DNA of 64,000 nt. It comes from Oikopleura dioica (Eukaryota; Chordata; Appendicularia; Copelata; Oikopleuridae). The stretch covers positions 13,645,001 to 13,709,000 of the forward strand of contig OU015567.1 in the NCBI GenBank assembly GCA_907165135.1. The letters are read 5' to 3'. The notes under the pieces were generated by a model that was not told where the DNA came from, made no database searches, and saw nothing but the letters and a program-made list of their open reading frames with translations. The position numbers and the translations under genes were made by a program. Positions 23,659-35,875 of this stretch are shown piece by piece; the stretch's first letter is position 1; every line of letters begins with the position of its first letter.

Positions 23659-23841
23659 CCCACTTCTTTGTATTCCTACTTTTGAAAACATCATCCGTTA
23701 CTTTCGAAAATAGCCACTGGCTAATCGCTTTTTTCGATTTCTGATCGACAGCACGAAATAAAACCCAGTGTCCCGTTGCGCCACAATTCACAATATTCGC
23801 CACAAATCCGTTTTCATTTTCTTTTATTCTTCCAGAAAAAA

Positions 23842-25703
23842 ATGGCGAGTAAGAGTTCGAGGTCGGTTTCATTGAAAGACTTTCCGAAAAAGAGAGGAGC
23901 CTCGTCAAAAGACTACAGAAAGCTTGACAGGTCCGACCAGGAGAAAATCAAGAAGCTTATTCGAGAGTCGAAAGGTGCAACAACACTTGGTACGTTTATT
24001 CTTTTCTTGTTTGAAATTTGGCTTACCGCTCGTTTTAGATCTATCTGATCAGAATAATCATTCAATGAGTGCGACGATATCTGAGCTGTCAAAGACGCTG
24101 CAGAATTTGTACGTGCAGAAAAACAAAATCCACACGCTTCCGCGCGAAATCGGTTGCTTGCGAGAGATGCAAATCTTTGCAGCCAGCGAAAACCAGATCT
24201 CCTCGCTGCCAGATTCACTTGCGAATCTAACGGTAACTCTTTCTTTACCAAGATTTGTTATCAAAGCCGTTTCCTAGAGCTTAAAGCGGCTTGATCTGAG
24301 ACACAACAAATTCGAGGGAGATGTTCCACTGGTTATTTATCAGCTATCGTCTCTGATGGAGCTGTATTTGACGCACAACAAGCTGACGAGATTAAAATCC
24401 GGGCTTGGCAACTTGCGGAATCTTGTGCATCTCGACTTTAGTCAGAATAAACTCACAGAACTTCCAAGCGAATTGGGCGAACTGAAATCCTTGCAAAAAC
24501 TGATGCTCAAGAGTAATCACCTGCAGAGTATTCCTGAGACGATTTCTGAGTGTGTATCGTTGTCTATTTTAGATTTGAGGTAATTTCACTTGAAAAAAAT
24601 CGTCGTTTCAATGACTTTTTCTAGTCATAACCAGCTTGAAGCGCTACCAGAAAAGATTGGTAACTGCACGAGTCTGACGAGTCTTTCTCTAAAATACAAC
24701 AGACTGCAAGTGATACCAGAGTCGATAGAACAGTGTAAGAATCTCGTCCATTTTAATATCGAAAGCAATCAGATATCTTCTTTTCCTCCCTCCTTCCTCG
24801 CAAACTGCACAAAGGTAAAAATAACCCATAAGATTTCCTTTTCTTATCATAATTTTGCAGCTTCAAGTCCTCACAATCGCACGAAACACCTTCACCGACA
24901 TACCCAACCTATCAAAACTCGAAAATCTCACTTCCTTCGACGGCTCGTACAACAAAATCAGTTCACTCCGACCCAAAGTATTCACGCTGCCAAAGATCCT
25001 GAAAGTGTTGCTTCACAATAATCTTATCAAAAACATTCCTGCTGAAATTGCGACTTGGAAGACTGTCACGGAGCTCGATTTATCCAGCAATTTATTGGAA
25101 ACTGTTTCTGTCGGAATCGGAAATCTCGATCAACTACAAGGTAACTCATGTAACAAAAGACAACTTCACAAGTATTCTCTCAAAGACCTGAAAGTGTCGA
25201 ACAATCGTCTCGAGTTCCTCCCCGACACAATTGGCAACATGAAGTCATTGCGAATTCTCGAGCTAGATGAAAACAAGATCGAATACATTCCATCCGACAT
25301 CGGCTACTGCACGAATCTGGAGACACTTGTCCTCACGTCAAACAAAATTCAGCAGCTTCCAACTGATATCGGCTCGTTAAAGAGATTACGAAAGCTGCTG
25401 CTTGGTGAAAATGATCTTATTCTGATACCGCCGCATATTGGAATGCTCGAGTCTCTTCAAGAGGTAGATTTTATCTTTTTCTTTCCAAAATAACGTTTTT
25501 CAAAGCTGTTCATAAATTCAAATCTGAATCTTCACAATCTCCCCGAAAACCTCGCGGACTGTCGCTCCCTTCAGATCCTCTCTATCGACAAATGCCCACT
25601 CTCAGAAATCCCGGACGAGTACCGTCTGCGCGGACCTTCTTTCGTCGTCCAGTATTTAAAAATGCGCGCCAATTCAATGCGAAATCATGTTCACGACTTT
25701 TAA
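23842..25703 (+). CDS. shoc2: SHOC2 leucine-rich repeat protein
   Basis: Scaffold of the SHOC2-MRAS-PP1C phosphatase that dephosphorylates RAF in the MAPK pathway (family knowledge). Basic N-terminus (MASKSSRSVSLKDFPKKRG) precedes about twenty LRRs of the form LxxLxLxxNxLxxLPxxIGxLxx, e.g. NLVHLDFSQNKLTELPSELG and SLRILELDENKIEYIPSDIG. The C-terminal cap RLRGPSFVVQYLKMRANSM matches the SHOC2-specific end (GGPSFIIQFLKM). No signal peptide, in line with a cytosolic protein. Several canonical short introns (e.g. GGTACGTT near 23990 joining to DLSDQNN). ATG is preceded by TTCTTCCAG, an acceptor-like site. DHX38 starts 115 bp after the TAA at 25701-25703. Confidence 0.9.
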
Positions 25704-25818
25704 CTTCTGCTTCCAACTATTTTCTTCAATCGAGCACTAACACCTGTTCAAAGTCAATTCTTAAATAAAATATTTCCTTTCATTCCAAATAATTTTTAAA
25801 ATTGTTCTTTTTTGCAGC

Positions 25819-28800
25819 ATGGGCTTTGACGAGGATTCGGCCGAGATTCTCAAGGCCCCTGAGCCGAGTAAGGGAGGTCTCGTGGTTAAAAAGAAGAAAG
25901 AGGAAAATGGAACATTCAAAAAACCTTCTGCCTTTGGCCTTGAAGCTCTAGCAGAGAAGAAACGGAAAGAGAGGGAGCGCGAAGAGCGAGAAAAAGACCG
26001 CGATGGAGACAGAAATTACCGACGAAAGCGAATTGAAACTCCTTCAAATACTGGCGGTGTCAGTGACAAGTACTACGAGCGAAGACGCGATCGAGAACGA
26101 AGAGACAAGGATAGAAAAGACTACCAGTCAAGTAGAAATAAAGGATCTCGATACGAAGACTGGGAAGATGACGACAGACGAGATCGAGACCGAAACAGGG
26201 ATCGAGACCGACGGGGAGGCCGATCTGATAGATCAGAACGCGGAAATCGATCGTGGGAAACTCCGACGCCAGGCCGAACACCAAGGGAATCCCCATCACC
26301 TTATATACGGTACTTATTACGAATAAACTGGAAGGTTTGATTGTTATGCTCACTCAGATATTTAGGTCGGACAGGCGCTCTGAGCGGGGCGAAAAAGGAA
26401 CCCCACTTCCAACACCATCGTATAAATACAATGACTGGATGGGGGATAAGAAATTAAACGATCGAGGCAGCGAATCTACCAGGACAACTGAATGGTCAGC
26501 TTCCGAGCTCCGTGAATACGAAGAAGACCAGAAACAAGCAGATCGAGATTGGTACACAATGGATGAAGGAAACGATCCGCACAGAATGGACCCTGACCAG
26601 GAATATGTTGACAAGAAGGAAGATCAACTGAAGAAAAAACGAGAGCCGTTGAGAATGTCGGCAAAGCATCAACAGTACAACATCGACAACGAAAAATGGG
26701 AGGCCGAACTTCTTCTAAGATCCGGTGTTGTTACTCAAACCAATTACGATGAAGATTTTGACGAAACAACTGGTTCAAGGTATGGTCACTTATTTACGCT
26801 ACTTTGTGACGCAGCGATTCCAATTTAGAGTGCATATTTTGGTGCACAATATCATGCCACCGTTTCTCGACGGTCGAACGATCTTCACTAAACAACCGGA
26901 GCCGGTCGTGCCTGTCAAAGGAAAAGGTTCAAAGTTTCGCGCTTGAGCTTCTTTTGGATTTATTTTCTGTATATTCGGGTATTTACAAAAGACACATAAT
27001 TTTGTACAGACGAGTTTGGTTTGGCTTTTTACAGAACGAGGAGAAATTCACGAGTATGGAAGTGTCGTTTTGCTTGGTGGATTCTCATCGATGCTTTTCG
27101 GGCGAATTTCTTGTTGCAAACGGAGCAGGTGTGTTGCTTCTCAATTGCCTGAAAGGAGAGCTCCAAGTTGACTTTTCTGAAGGGACTCTTGAGGATGATC
27201 GGCTTCTCTGGCGCTTTTGGAAGGGCCTCCTCAAGGTTCATCTGGGCAAATTGCTTGTTGAGGCACCGTCGCTTGAGATTTTCGCGTGGTCTGGGGAGCA
27301 TTTTCTTTCGGGGTAAGGTCGAAGTGTGGAGGAGTTCATGAGCAACCTTGGCGGACTCGTGGAAGAATTTCTTCGAGCAGATTTTGCAGTTGTAGATGGG
27401 CTCGTCGGACTTGCACTCATCCTCGAAAGATGGGACGTTTGTAATTTCATTTGGGACTGGATCAGTCGATCTGAGCACTCCAATTGCAATCGTCATTCTC
27501 TGGCTAGCGAAGGATCGGATTTTCTGAGTCTTCTGTCGGTGTCGTCTCTTGACTGGCTGAGCAACGGCGGCTGTCACAGAGTCAGTTTCATTGCCAGAGC
27601 TGTAAATGTTCTTGAGAGATCTTGCAGTGGACTTTGTTCGGTGAAGCTTCTTAGGCATGACTGGCATGTTGATTCTGCTGCTAGATCTCTTTGGAGTCGA
27701 TGACATGAAGCCAGAGAATCCGTTGCCGCAAGAGCCATCGGAAAAAGAGTCGGAATATTCGGAAGAAGTGTTCATCTCTCAGTTTTTAGTTTTGAGTTTT
27801 TAGATTTGATTTTCTTATTGGAAGTCGATGTTTGTCTGAGTTAATCTGCTTCGGGTTCCTATTTATGCCGCCGAAACATTGCGACAACGGCGCCACCAGC
27901 TGAGCGCTAGTCGCAAGGCCGCGTGTGTTCCGATTTTCCGCCGCGCTCAACTGAGCCACCTGCCCGGAGCCGAATCCGGCAGGTGAATCCAATTAGGACC
28001 TGCCGATAGCGACTTCCGATAACCACGTACTCATCCTAACAAGAGTCTTGTTTATAGTAACGCCAAATGACAACGGGGATTGTGATTTCCGGCTCTGACT
28101 GCAAGGAATGTAGTCTTGTTGTCCAACAAAGAGTTGTTTAGACGAAAGTGAATTGAGGGGATTTTGTAATCCCTTTTCAAAAATTAAGTTGCTTGACAAT
28201 AGTGAGATTTACTAAGTGCGTGTCGTTTTTTCGACCTGACAAAAGTGATTTAAGGATCAGAGCAAGTCGTTAAAAGACTTTTTTCATCCCCTTTTGGAAG
28301 GTGAGTGTTTGACTAAGGAGTGGGAAGGATTATCCCTTCAGTTTTTTCTTTGGTGGTAGAATCTTTGATCATCAACGTCTCGTAAAATAGCCAATGCTCA
28401 ATGATATTGATTCCAGTGCACGGATAATCTTCTCATCGAGTTTTAGAGATTCCGAAACCTCCTGTCCAGAAGGCGTAAGCTAAATTTGATCGACTAGGAT
28501 TTACCTCCATTATCCCAAATCAGATTCGTTACGGCCTAGTTTTTGAAACTCTGGCGTGTGAATTCCTGCACCCATCCGTAACCCTTATCAATCGCTCAGC
28601 ACATAATCGTCAGAACAGCGGCACGGATCTTTTTGATTTTGAATTCGCCCGGTGGCGGCATCGTTGAAAAGGTCAATCTTGCGACATTTGCGGTGGCCGT
28701 ACACATTTCCCAAACTAGTTACGCTAGAATCAAAATTGAGCGACAAATTATTCATGCTTCGGCGAGAGCTTGAGAAAGACGAGTTCAATGAGGCAAACTT

Positions 28801-31687
28801 TAACCTTGAAAAGATGCAACGTCGGATATGGCGGTCGTTGCGCGAGAGGGTTCTCACTTGATCAAAAAGCACAGGGAACAAAAAGAGCGCAAAAAGGCGA
28901 TGCACAAAGACTGGGAACTCGCCGGATCAAAGATGGGTCAAGTGCTCGGTGTAAAGAACGCTGAAGATGAAGAGGAACGGGAAGATGACGATACTAACTT
29001 CAAGGTAACCGAGACATTGTGATAAATCTTTTGAATATTATTCGTTAGGCAAACTCGCAATTCAAAGCTCACTTGGACAAGCAGAATCAGAGCGAAGGAG
29101 CGAGTAACTTCTCAAGGACCAAGACCATTCGTGAACAACGAGAGTTCTTACCCATTTACGCCTCACGCGCTGAGCTGATGAAGGACAGGATTGATTTGTT
29201 CTGCGTTATTAGTAATTCCCTCGGTGCACGCACTCGAGCATGCCCGGATTTTATTTATCACAGAAGCTGTCAAAAATATCCTAAACAAAGTTGATCCGAG
29301 AGAACTCGGTTGTCGTCATTGTTGGAGAGACGGGATCGGGAAAAACCACTCAACTCGTGCAATATTTGATGGAAGAGGGATACGGAGGTATATTTAGCCC
29401 ATCTTTATTAAAGTAATCATCCTTTTTTCAAGAAAGGGGAATGATTGGGTGTACTCAGCCTCGTCGAGTCGCTGCCATGTCCGTTGCGAAGCGAGTTTCA
29501 GATGAAATCGGTGTGGAGCTTGGCCAAGAAGTCGGTTACGCCATCCGTTTCGAAGATTGTACCTCCAAAAAGACCGTGATCAAGTACATGACTGATGGTA
29601 TCCTCCTTCGAGAGACTTTGCGCGAGTCTGACATTGATCACTACTCCTGCATCGTCATGGACGAGGCTCACGAGAGATCCCTGAACACAGACGTCCTCTT
29701 TGGTATTTTACGAGATGTTGTCGCTAGAAGAAATGACTTGAAACTGATTGTTACATCCGCTACCATGGACGCCGGAAAATTCTCCGACTTCTTCGGCGGT
29801 GTTCCAATCTACAAAATTCCTGGAAGAACTTTCCCCGTAGATGTACTCTGGGCGAAATCGACAGTGGAGGATTACGTCGAATCCACTGTGAAACAGGCAC
29901 TTCAGGTGCACCTGTCCATGGACGAAGGCGATATCTTGATCTTCATGCCGGGTCAAGAGGCTATCGAAGTGACCTGTGACGAAATCCGCACGCGACTGGA
30001 TGAGGTAGACGAGTCACCTGCGCTCGCCATCTTGCCGATTTACTCTCAATTGCCGTCGGATCTTCAGTCCAAGATCTTCGAAAAAGCCCCTGAGGGTTGC
30101 CGAAAATGTGTCGTCGCCACTAATATTGCTGAAACATCCCTTACTCTTGACGGTATCAAATATGTGATCGACGCTGGATATTGCAAACTCAAAGTGTTCA
30201 ACCCAAAAATTGGTATGGACTCGTTGCAAGTCTACCCGATCTCGCAGGCTAATGCCAATCAGAGGTCAGGTCGAGCAGGTCGAACTGGCGCCGGCACTGC
30301 CTTTAGATTATACACGCTCTCCCAGTACAAGTCCGAAATGTTGCTCACAACTGTCCCTGAAATTCAGCGAACCAACTTGTCGAACGTTGTTTTGCTTCTA
30401 AAATCTTTGAATGTTGATGATCTCCTCAAATTTCACTTCATGGATCCTCCTCCACAGGTTTTGAGAATTTCAATTCTTACTGATTACCATTATTTTTAAG
30501 GATAACATGTTGAACTCAATGTACTCGTTATGGATCCTTAACGCTCTTGATAACACTGGCAAACTCACGGATAAAGGACGACTGATGGTCGAGTTCCCCA
30601 TGGATCCAGCCATGTCGAAAATGTTGATTACTTCTTGTGACATGGGCTGTTCTGAAGAAATGCTGACAATTGTCTCCATGCTTTCTGTGCCAACGATTTT
30701 CTTCAGACCAAGAGGTCGAGAAGAGGATGCAGGTAATTTAGAGTTGGTGTATTCTCGTGATTATTTTTTCGAATAGACACGATGCGGGAGAAGTTCAACG
30801 TCCCTGAATCCGACCACATGACATACTTGAATGTCTACTCACAATGGAAGAAGCATGGGTACAAAGATACATGGTGTACGAAGCATTTTATTCACGCGAA
30901 GGCGATGCGCAAAGTCCGTGAGGTTCGAAGCCAGCTCAAGGAAATCATGGACTCGCAAAAACTCACGCTTACCTCCTGCGGCGCGGCGTGGGATATCGTC
31001 CGGAAGTGCATCTGTGCAGCCTATTTTCACGCCGCGGCGAAGCTGAAAGGTATTCGCGGTATTTTTGCATTTTACAACGCGCTATTTAGGTCTCTCTGAA
31101 TATGTGAACATTCGGACTGGTATGCCGTGTCATCTTCATCCCACTTCCGCTCTCTATGGAATGGGATATGCTTCCGACTATGTCGTCTACCACGAGCTGA
31201 TTATGACATCAAAGGAATTCATGCATGTCGCTACGGCTGTTGAGGGAGAATGGCTTGCTGAACTTGGCCCTATGTTTTACTCAATCAAGAAGAGCTCGAA
31301 GGTAAGAAAAACTTATTTAATTTTGAAGACTTTATATCGTATTCAAGAGTCGCCGTGAAGCTGCATCAAAGACAATGTCCAACCTCGAAGCTATGGATGC
31401 TCAGTTCCACAAAGACAAGGAACTAATGGACAAACGAAAAGCCGCTGAAGAAGCATTCAAAAAGGTCAATAAACAAATCAGTTCTAAATTGTTTATAATC
31501 GGTTTAGCCTTCGTTGACATCAGTGCGGATCGCGATGCCAGGTGCGCCGACTCCAAAGAGAGAGCGCGCGCTCACTGAGCCCGTGAAGCGTCCAGCCTCG
31601 CCCATGTCAAGAATAGAAGAATTCCGCCGGAAGAAGGAGGCACGAACGCCTCTTGGCCGGCCACGAACCCCAAGAATGGGACTATAA
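25819..31687 (+). CDS. dhx38: DHX38/PRP16 DEAH-box splicing helicase
   Basis: ATP-dependent RNA helicase that remodels the spliceosome before exon ligation (family knowledge). The N-terminal part (25819-26926) is Arg/Asp/Glu-rich with landmark blocks [45 protein letters not shown] and [19 protein letters not shown] 1.9 kb intron follows, then 28814 onward [14 protein letters not shown] (human DATSDLAIIARKGS) and [19 protein letters not shown]. Helicase core: [76 protein letters not shown], then the HA2/OB region to [14 protein letters not shown]. It ends [14 protein letters not shown] and TAA (human RRTPARFGL). TTTTTTGCAG directly precedes CATGGG at the start, a likely trans-splice site. Two introns deserve separate notes (26921-28813 and 29184-29290). 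Confidence 0.95.
27029..27775 (-). CDS. Two-finger C2H2 zinc-finger protein nested antisense in DHX38
   Basis: Intronless 248-aa frame, [20 protein letters not shown] at the start. Ser-rich basic middle ([15 protein letters not shown], a candidate nuclear signal). Finger 1: C-x2-C-x12-H-x3-H in [15 protein letters not shown]; finger 2: C-x2-C-x12-H-x4-H in [19 protein letters not shown], near the C-terminus. Probable nucleic-acid-binding protein; the specific family is not recognised. A TATA-like CATAAATAGG lies ~85 bp upstream of the ATG (27858-27867), so it seems to have its own promoter. Its antisense position inside a conserved splicing-helicase intron makes head-on transcription interference possible. 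Confidence 0.75.
   Translation of the reverse strand: MNTSSEYSDSFSDGSCGNGFSGFMSSTPKRSSSRINMPVMPKKLHRTKSTARSLKNIYSSGNETDSVTAAVAQPVKRRHRQKTQKIRSFASQRMTIAIGVLRSTDPVPNEITNVPSFEDECKSDEPIYNCKICSKKFFHESAKVAHELLHTSTLPRKKMLPRPRENLKRRCLNKQFAQMNLEEALPKAPEKPIILKSPFRKVNLELSFQAIEKQHTCSVCNKKFARKASMRIHQAKRHFHTREFLLVL
27858..27867 (-). promoter_or_regulatory. TATA-like box of nested C2H2 gene
   Basis: CATAAATAGG on the minus strand, about 85 bp upstream of the ATG at 27775, in a GC-richer stretch. Confidence 0.4.
29184..29290 (+). other. GA-AG intron in DHX38
   Basis: Exon ends ..AELMK (AAG at 29181-29183); the next exon begins TTGATCCGAGAGAAC (LIREN) at 29291. Joined, they reproduce the PRP16 stretch ELL-IIRDNSIVIVVGETG with no insertion. 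The intron begins GACAGG and ends AAAG. The only in-frame GT alternative (GTTATT, 29205) would add seven residues inside this invariant region. Confidence 0.8.
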
Positions 31688-31819
31688 AACTTTCTGCTTT
31701 TATCTCCTTTTTTCCAATAAGGTTCCTTCATATCTAGGTTATTTACTGTATCTGTTTATGGATTGAACGTCCACTGCCGTGCAAAATGAATTACTTTCTC
31801 ACATTCTGATGAATTAAGA

Positions 31820-33131
31820 ATGCTTATTGGTCTCCTTTTTCAAGGAGTATCTGCTGGCTCTGATGAGAAAATACCCCAAAAAGTCGTAGATCAAGTGCGA
31901 ATGGGCATCTTCAATCAGAAGTTTTACGAACTAACAAGCACTTACTACTCAAATCTGCCGGTTTTTTCTTCCATCCCCGCTGTAACATCACATGATGACC
32001 TCGACAATTCTCTTCCAGTTTCTACCCTTGAAGAAGTCTACGAGAAAACTCGAATAAAACATCTTTCTGGGATTTCCTTTTGGAGCACTTTGGAAAAATA
32101 TGAAACTTGTAAAATTCTGAGGGAAATGGAGTCAAGAAAAGTGGAAGACATTTACTTTGCATCTATGGCCACTACGTTTTTACCAACGTAAGGGATCGAG
32201 ACAATATTCCATGCTTAATTTATTTAGATCATTTCTGGTTTTGGGGAAATGCGCATTCATCGCTTCGGAAGAACAGAAATTGTCTGTCAAATTCGCCATT
32301 CGTCAAAAGAACTCACCTGAAAACCTTGCCAGAATTATGTCCCTCCTTGATCTTTGGGAAGACAAAACTCTCAATTTCCCAACAGGCCCTACTCTAGAAG
32401 ACGATGTCAAAGCCAATCTGCACATTTTGCAGGCCTTCTTCCGCCACCGAGATGCTGATATGTTTAAATACACACGAATCTTCGGCGAGCCGGCTTTTGC
32501 AACTCTTATGAAAACTTTGACGAGGCGAAGAGGGGAGGCGTTTTACAAAGATGTTCACACGACCTTGTTAGCATTAGAAGGAGTGCAAATAATAAAGAAG
32601 AGGACGGGAGAAAATCTTTTTGACCAAGAACTTCTCAAGTAACATACACTCATTCTGATCGTAATCTATCATGATCTGTTTTTTAGAGAATTCGGACGAA
32701 ATCTGATGACAAAGTTTTCCCTTCTAAACAGCGAAATCGAAGATGAAAAAGAAACAAATAAAGATCTGAAGTCGAAAATCTTCAGCACCCTTGCTTCAAT
32801 GTCCATTCTAGCGCAACTCAAGCCCGACGCAATGAAGAACTCACTATCGGGAGATGAAATTAACCTTCCGATGGACTTCTTCAGGTTCAAATCATTATTA
32901 CTACTGGTGTTTGTCTTCTTTTACTTCTGCGAATTCCAGTAGTATTAGTTCTGGTGAATCTTGCAAAAAACGCATTTGCTCAATTGAAATTGCAGCGTAA
33001 AACACTACGACCTGCCAAAATCTCTCCATGAAGTTGTTGGGAAAGAATATAAAGACGCCGAAGAAATCGAGAAGGAGATGACTGCAAAACTAGATGCTAT
33101 GATTCGTAATAAACAACATGACGAGCTTTGA
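31820..33131 (+). CDS. Unrecognised protein with signal-peptide-like N-terminus
   Basis: Not recognised. The N-terminus MLIGLLFQGVSAGSDEKIPQ looks like a short signal peptide. The rest is helical and charged (e.g. FWSTLEKYETCKILREMES, FAIRQKNSPENLARIMSLLD, FRHRDADMFKYTRIFGEPAF), ending with a probable coiled coil (AEEIEKEMTAKLDAMIRNKQ) and TGA at 33129-33131. Introns around 32188, 32640 and 32885 have GT-AG ends and keep frame. It begins 132 bp after DHX38 on the same strand, so it may be the last gene of that operon-like run. An RPN2-like or other ER role is not supported by motifs. Confidence 0.65.
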
Positions 33132-33683
33132 TTTACTGTTTTTCATAAATTTTGTCTTCATATGTGTCGGCATCGACCCACTCTTAACTTCTTGGAATTA
33201 AATACTATTCATTTAAAGTTTCATACATCCACTTTTCATATAATTTTTACTTTGACATTTTGTCGTACGTTCCATTTGGAATTGCTTGCGGTGGCGCCAC
33301 TCAACCCCCGAGCACCATTCAAAAAGCAGGACATCGCGTCTGGGCCCAATCGCCTCCCTATCACTTTTGCTGTGTCATGCTCCGTGACGCGTCTTTCTCC
33401 GACAAAATAACACTCATAATTACGCGAAATTGTCTATTTCTTTACGATCGAGAAATTCTCCTTTCTGTTAGCTCTCATTTGATACCTTATTTAAATCTAT
33501 TTATTCACTGCCATTCTCATCCCTTTTTGTGACCGCCGACGACCAGAGATTCTGGTTGGCCGGAACAATTGCTGCGCTGGACGCGGTTCTGACGCTAGAA
33601 TAGCCTAAACATCTTTATTTAAACAAAGAGAGGAAAAATATTGTGGAAGAACTCTTTGACTTATTGGTAGAAATCGATTTAGA
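33132..33683. other. Intergenic region before RPN2
   Basis: About 550 bp. No convincing coding frame, hairpin or repeat was seen; it probably includes the RPN2 promoter. Confidence 0.4.
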
Positions 33684-35875
33684 ATGAAATTGCTGGGCTG
33701 GGTCTTCTTAGCCTCGGCCACTGCGTCGCTGGCTGGCGTTGTAACGAAAGATATCTTGAAGACCCTGTATTTCCAAAGCGAGCAGAATGCCAAAAGCATT
33801 AAGGACCTTTACTACATTTCACTTATGAACCGTAAGTTGTTTCTTCTATTAAGAGATATTAATAACATGTCTAGCTGAGCACGAAGGAATCGATACAGCC
33901 CGAACATGTCCCATGATCACTGCCGAAGCAGACCGCACCATCGAGCAATTGTACCACACGATGTTCATCACGAAAATGATGAAAGATCTCGCCGGCAAGA
34001 AAGAGTGCAAGTACTCCGTTACATCCAAGGACGAAGACTTGATTTCTGCCAACATGGAGAATCCAGCAAATGTCAAGGATTTCTTCAACGCTATCAACCT
34101 TGAAATTCTCCTCCAAAACGGTTTCGATGGTCAAGTTGTTGTCGACACTTTCGGAAAATTGTTGGAAAAAGATGATTCCGTCCTTGCTGTTACTCTTGTC
34201 ATGCGAGCTGTCATTCAACTCTGGTCTCAGAACAATCAATTGAACTTGGATTCAGTAGCCAAGCATGTCGATATTGCGGATCTTGTCGCTCAGGTAGGAA
34301 CCCATAAAATGCCTCCTTTACACCAATTTTTCCTTTTAGGCCGATGCTTTCGATAACGAGCTCTCCTTCAACAACGAATTTGCAGCTACTTCCAACTTCC
34401 TCTCCGCCGCGTTCAGCTGGGCCGAGTACACAGGCAGATTCGAGCTCAGTGATGACCAACTCCTTGGTTTCTCCAATTTCTTCGTCAACAACTTCCCCGA
34501 AGACAACACCGCTCGATTCTACGCCTTTGAAGCTTTCTCCTTTCTGATCAAAAACAAGTACAAAACTCCTTGCCACGTCGCATGGATTTCTCGAAAGCCG
34601 TTTGTCTCCGCTAACATGCCACTTGTCGCTCAAATTATGACGATCAACGGAGAAGCAGCCGAAGTGCAGGTCTCGGTCAAATCGATGACGCATGTTGAAA
34701 GCAACGAAGTCTACCTCAGCAATTCTAAATTCTCACTTCACGCGCCTAATGAAGAGGGTTGGATGGAAAAGGACTTTAGGTTTGAAATCTCTTCTGTAAT
34801 TAGACATTAATCTACTCATTAGCGATAATACCATGTTCCCTGTCGTCTTTGAGCACCAGTTGCCCACTAACTTGATCCCTGGATACTACGATGTCGAACT
34901 TGAGGTTACAGGAGGCAACTACATTACCGGAAACAACTCTATTCGCCAACGAATCAAGGTCCCACACAGCATTGCGCTCAAAAACGCCCGCATTGCATAC
35001 GCTTCCAAGAGCTCTGTCGAGAAGAAATGGCATACAAGTAATCTAGGGACAATTTCTTCTTGATCTTACGTTTTTAGCTATCCCCAACGACGGTGCCATC
35101 GGAAGCGACGGTAAAATTACAGTCGAATTCGAAGTCGTCAATGAACAAACCTCCGAAAGCCTCACTGCCCACCAGGCTTTTGTCGTTTTCTACAATACGC
35201 ACAATGATGTAGAAACAACCTTTATCGCCGAGAAAAAGAAATCGAAATACGTCGCAAGCGGTAACTGACGTTGTGAATCTCAAGATTTAACATTTTTGTA
35301 GTTGACGTCTCCGGCAACCTTGAATTCGGTGGCAAGAATCAAGTGAAACTTATTGTTGGTGATGCTCTTTTCCACCCAGCAATCAAGACCCACGATTTCG
35401 GAACCCTTTTGGTTAATGGCATCCCTGAGCCAGATGCTGGTAATTTCAACGACCGATATCTTGACAAGGTAATAAGTCGTCATTTCCCTTTTCTAACGCA
35501 TTTTAGTACGACCCGCCAGCTGAGATCCACCATACTTTCCGAGAGCCTGAAGCTCGACCGCCAGTTATGATCTCATTCGTCTTCACTGGCCTCTGCGCTC
35601 TTCCTCTTGTCGGACTTGTTGTTGTCTGGTCTCGACTTGGTGTCAATCTGAGAAGAATGGAAAGCGCCTTCTTGCCCTTCCACATTGCCATTGCTTCGAT
35701 CTTCGGTCTTTACTTCCTTTACTGGCTGAGGGTAAACGTAAATGATAGTAACTCATAATAACCTGATCCCTAGCTGGATATGTTTACAACTCTCAAATAT
35801 CTCGCTCTCCTCGGTTCGGCAACGTTCATTCTCGGCAACCGAGTGCTTTCAACTCTCGCTGGAAAGCCGAAGTAA
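33684..35875 (+). CDS. rpn2: Ribophorin II, oligosaccharyltransferase subunit (RPN2/SWP1)
   Basis: ER membrane subunit of the N-glycosylation complex (family knowledge). Signal peptide MKLLGWVFLASATASLAG, a large lumenal region (SFFNAINLEILLQNGFDGQV-type beta/helical blocks; NNFPEDNTARFYAFEAFSFL), then the diagnostic lumenal end EIHHTFREPEARPPVMIS and three TM helices (FVFTGLCALPLVGLVVVWS; FHIAIASIFGLYFLYWL; LKYLALLGSATFILGNRVLS) with the short cytosolic tail LAGKPK, TAA. Human RPN2 has HEIHHTFREPEKRPP and YLAILGSVTFLAGNRML at the same places. Seven or so short canonical introns. It stands 550 bp from the upstream gene and so is probably transcribed on its own. Confidence 0.93.

Larger units (their letters stand above)
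26921..28813 (+). other. 1.9 kb DHX38 intron hosting an antisense gene
   Basis: Flanking exons VPVK and DATSDMAVV are adjacent in other PRP16 proteins, so the interval is intronic. Donor is either GA at 26921 (exact family spacing) or GT at 26927 (adds Gly-Lys); both are in frame with the AAAAG acceptor at 28809-28813. It contains a C2H2 gene on the minus strand and another minus-strand coding-like block near 28380-28690. Confidence 0.75.

Noticed and set aside
28652..28861. Plus-strand frame containing [20 protein letters not shown], which looks like a coiled coil
   Set aside because: It overlaps the DHX38 acceptor at 28813 in a different frame and has no partner exon, so it is not called as a gene.
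33162..33532. Plus-strand frames of 82-90 codons before RPN2
   Set aside because: No motif, no splice logic and no link to neighbouring exons; treated as chance frames.
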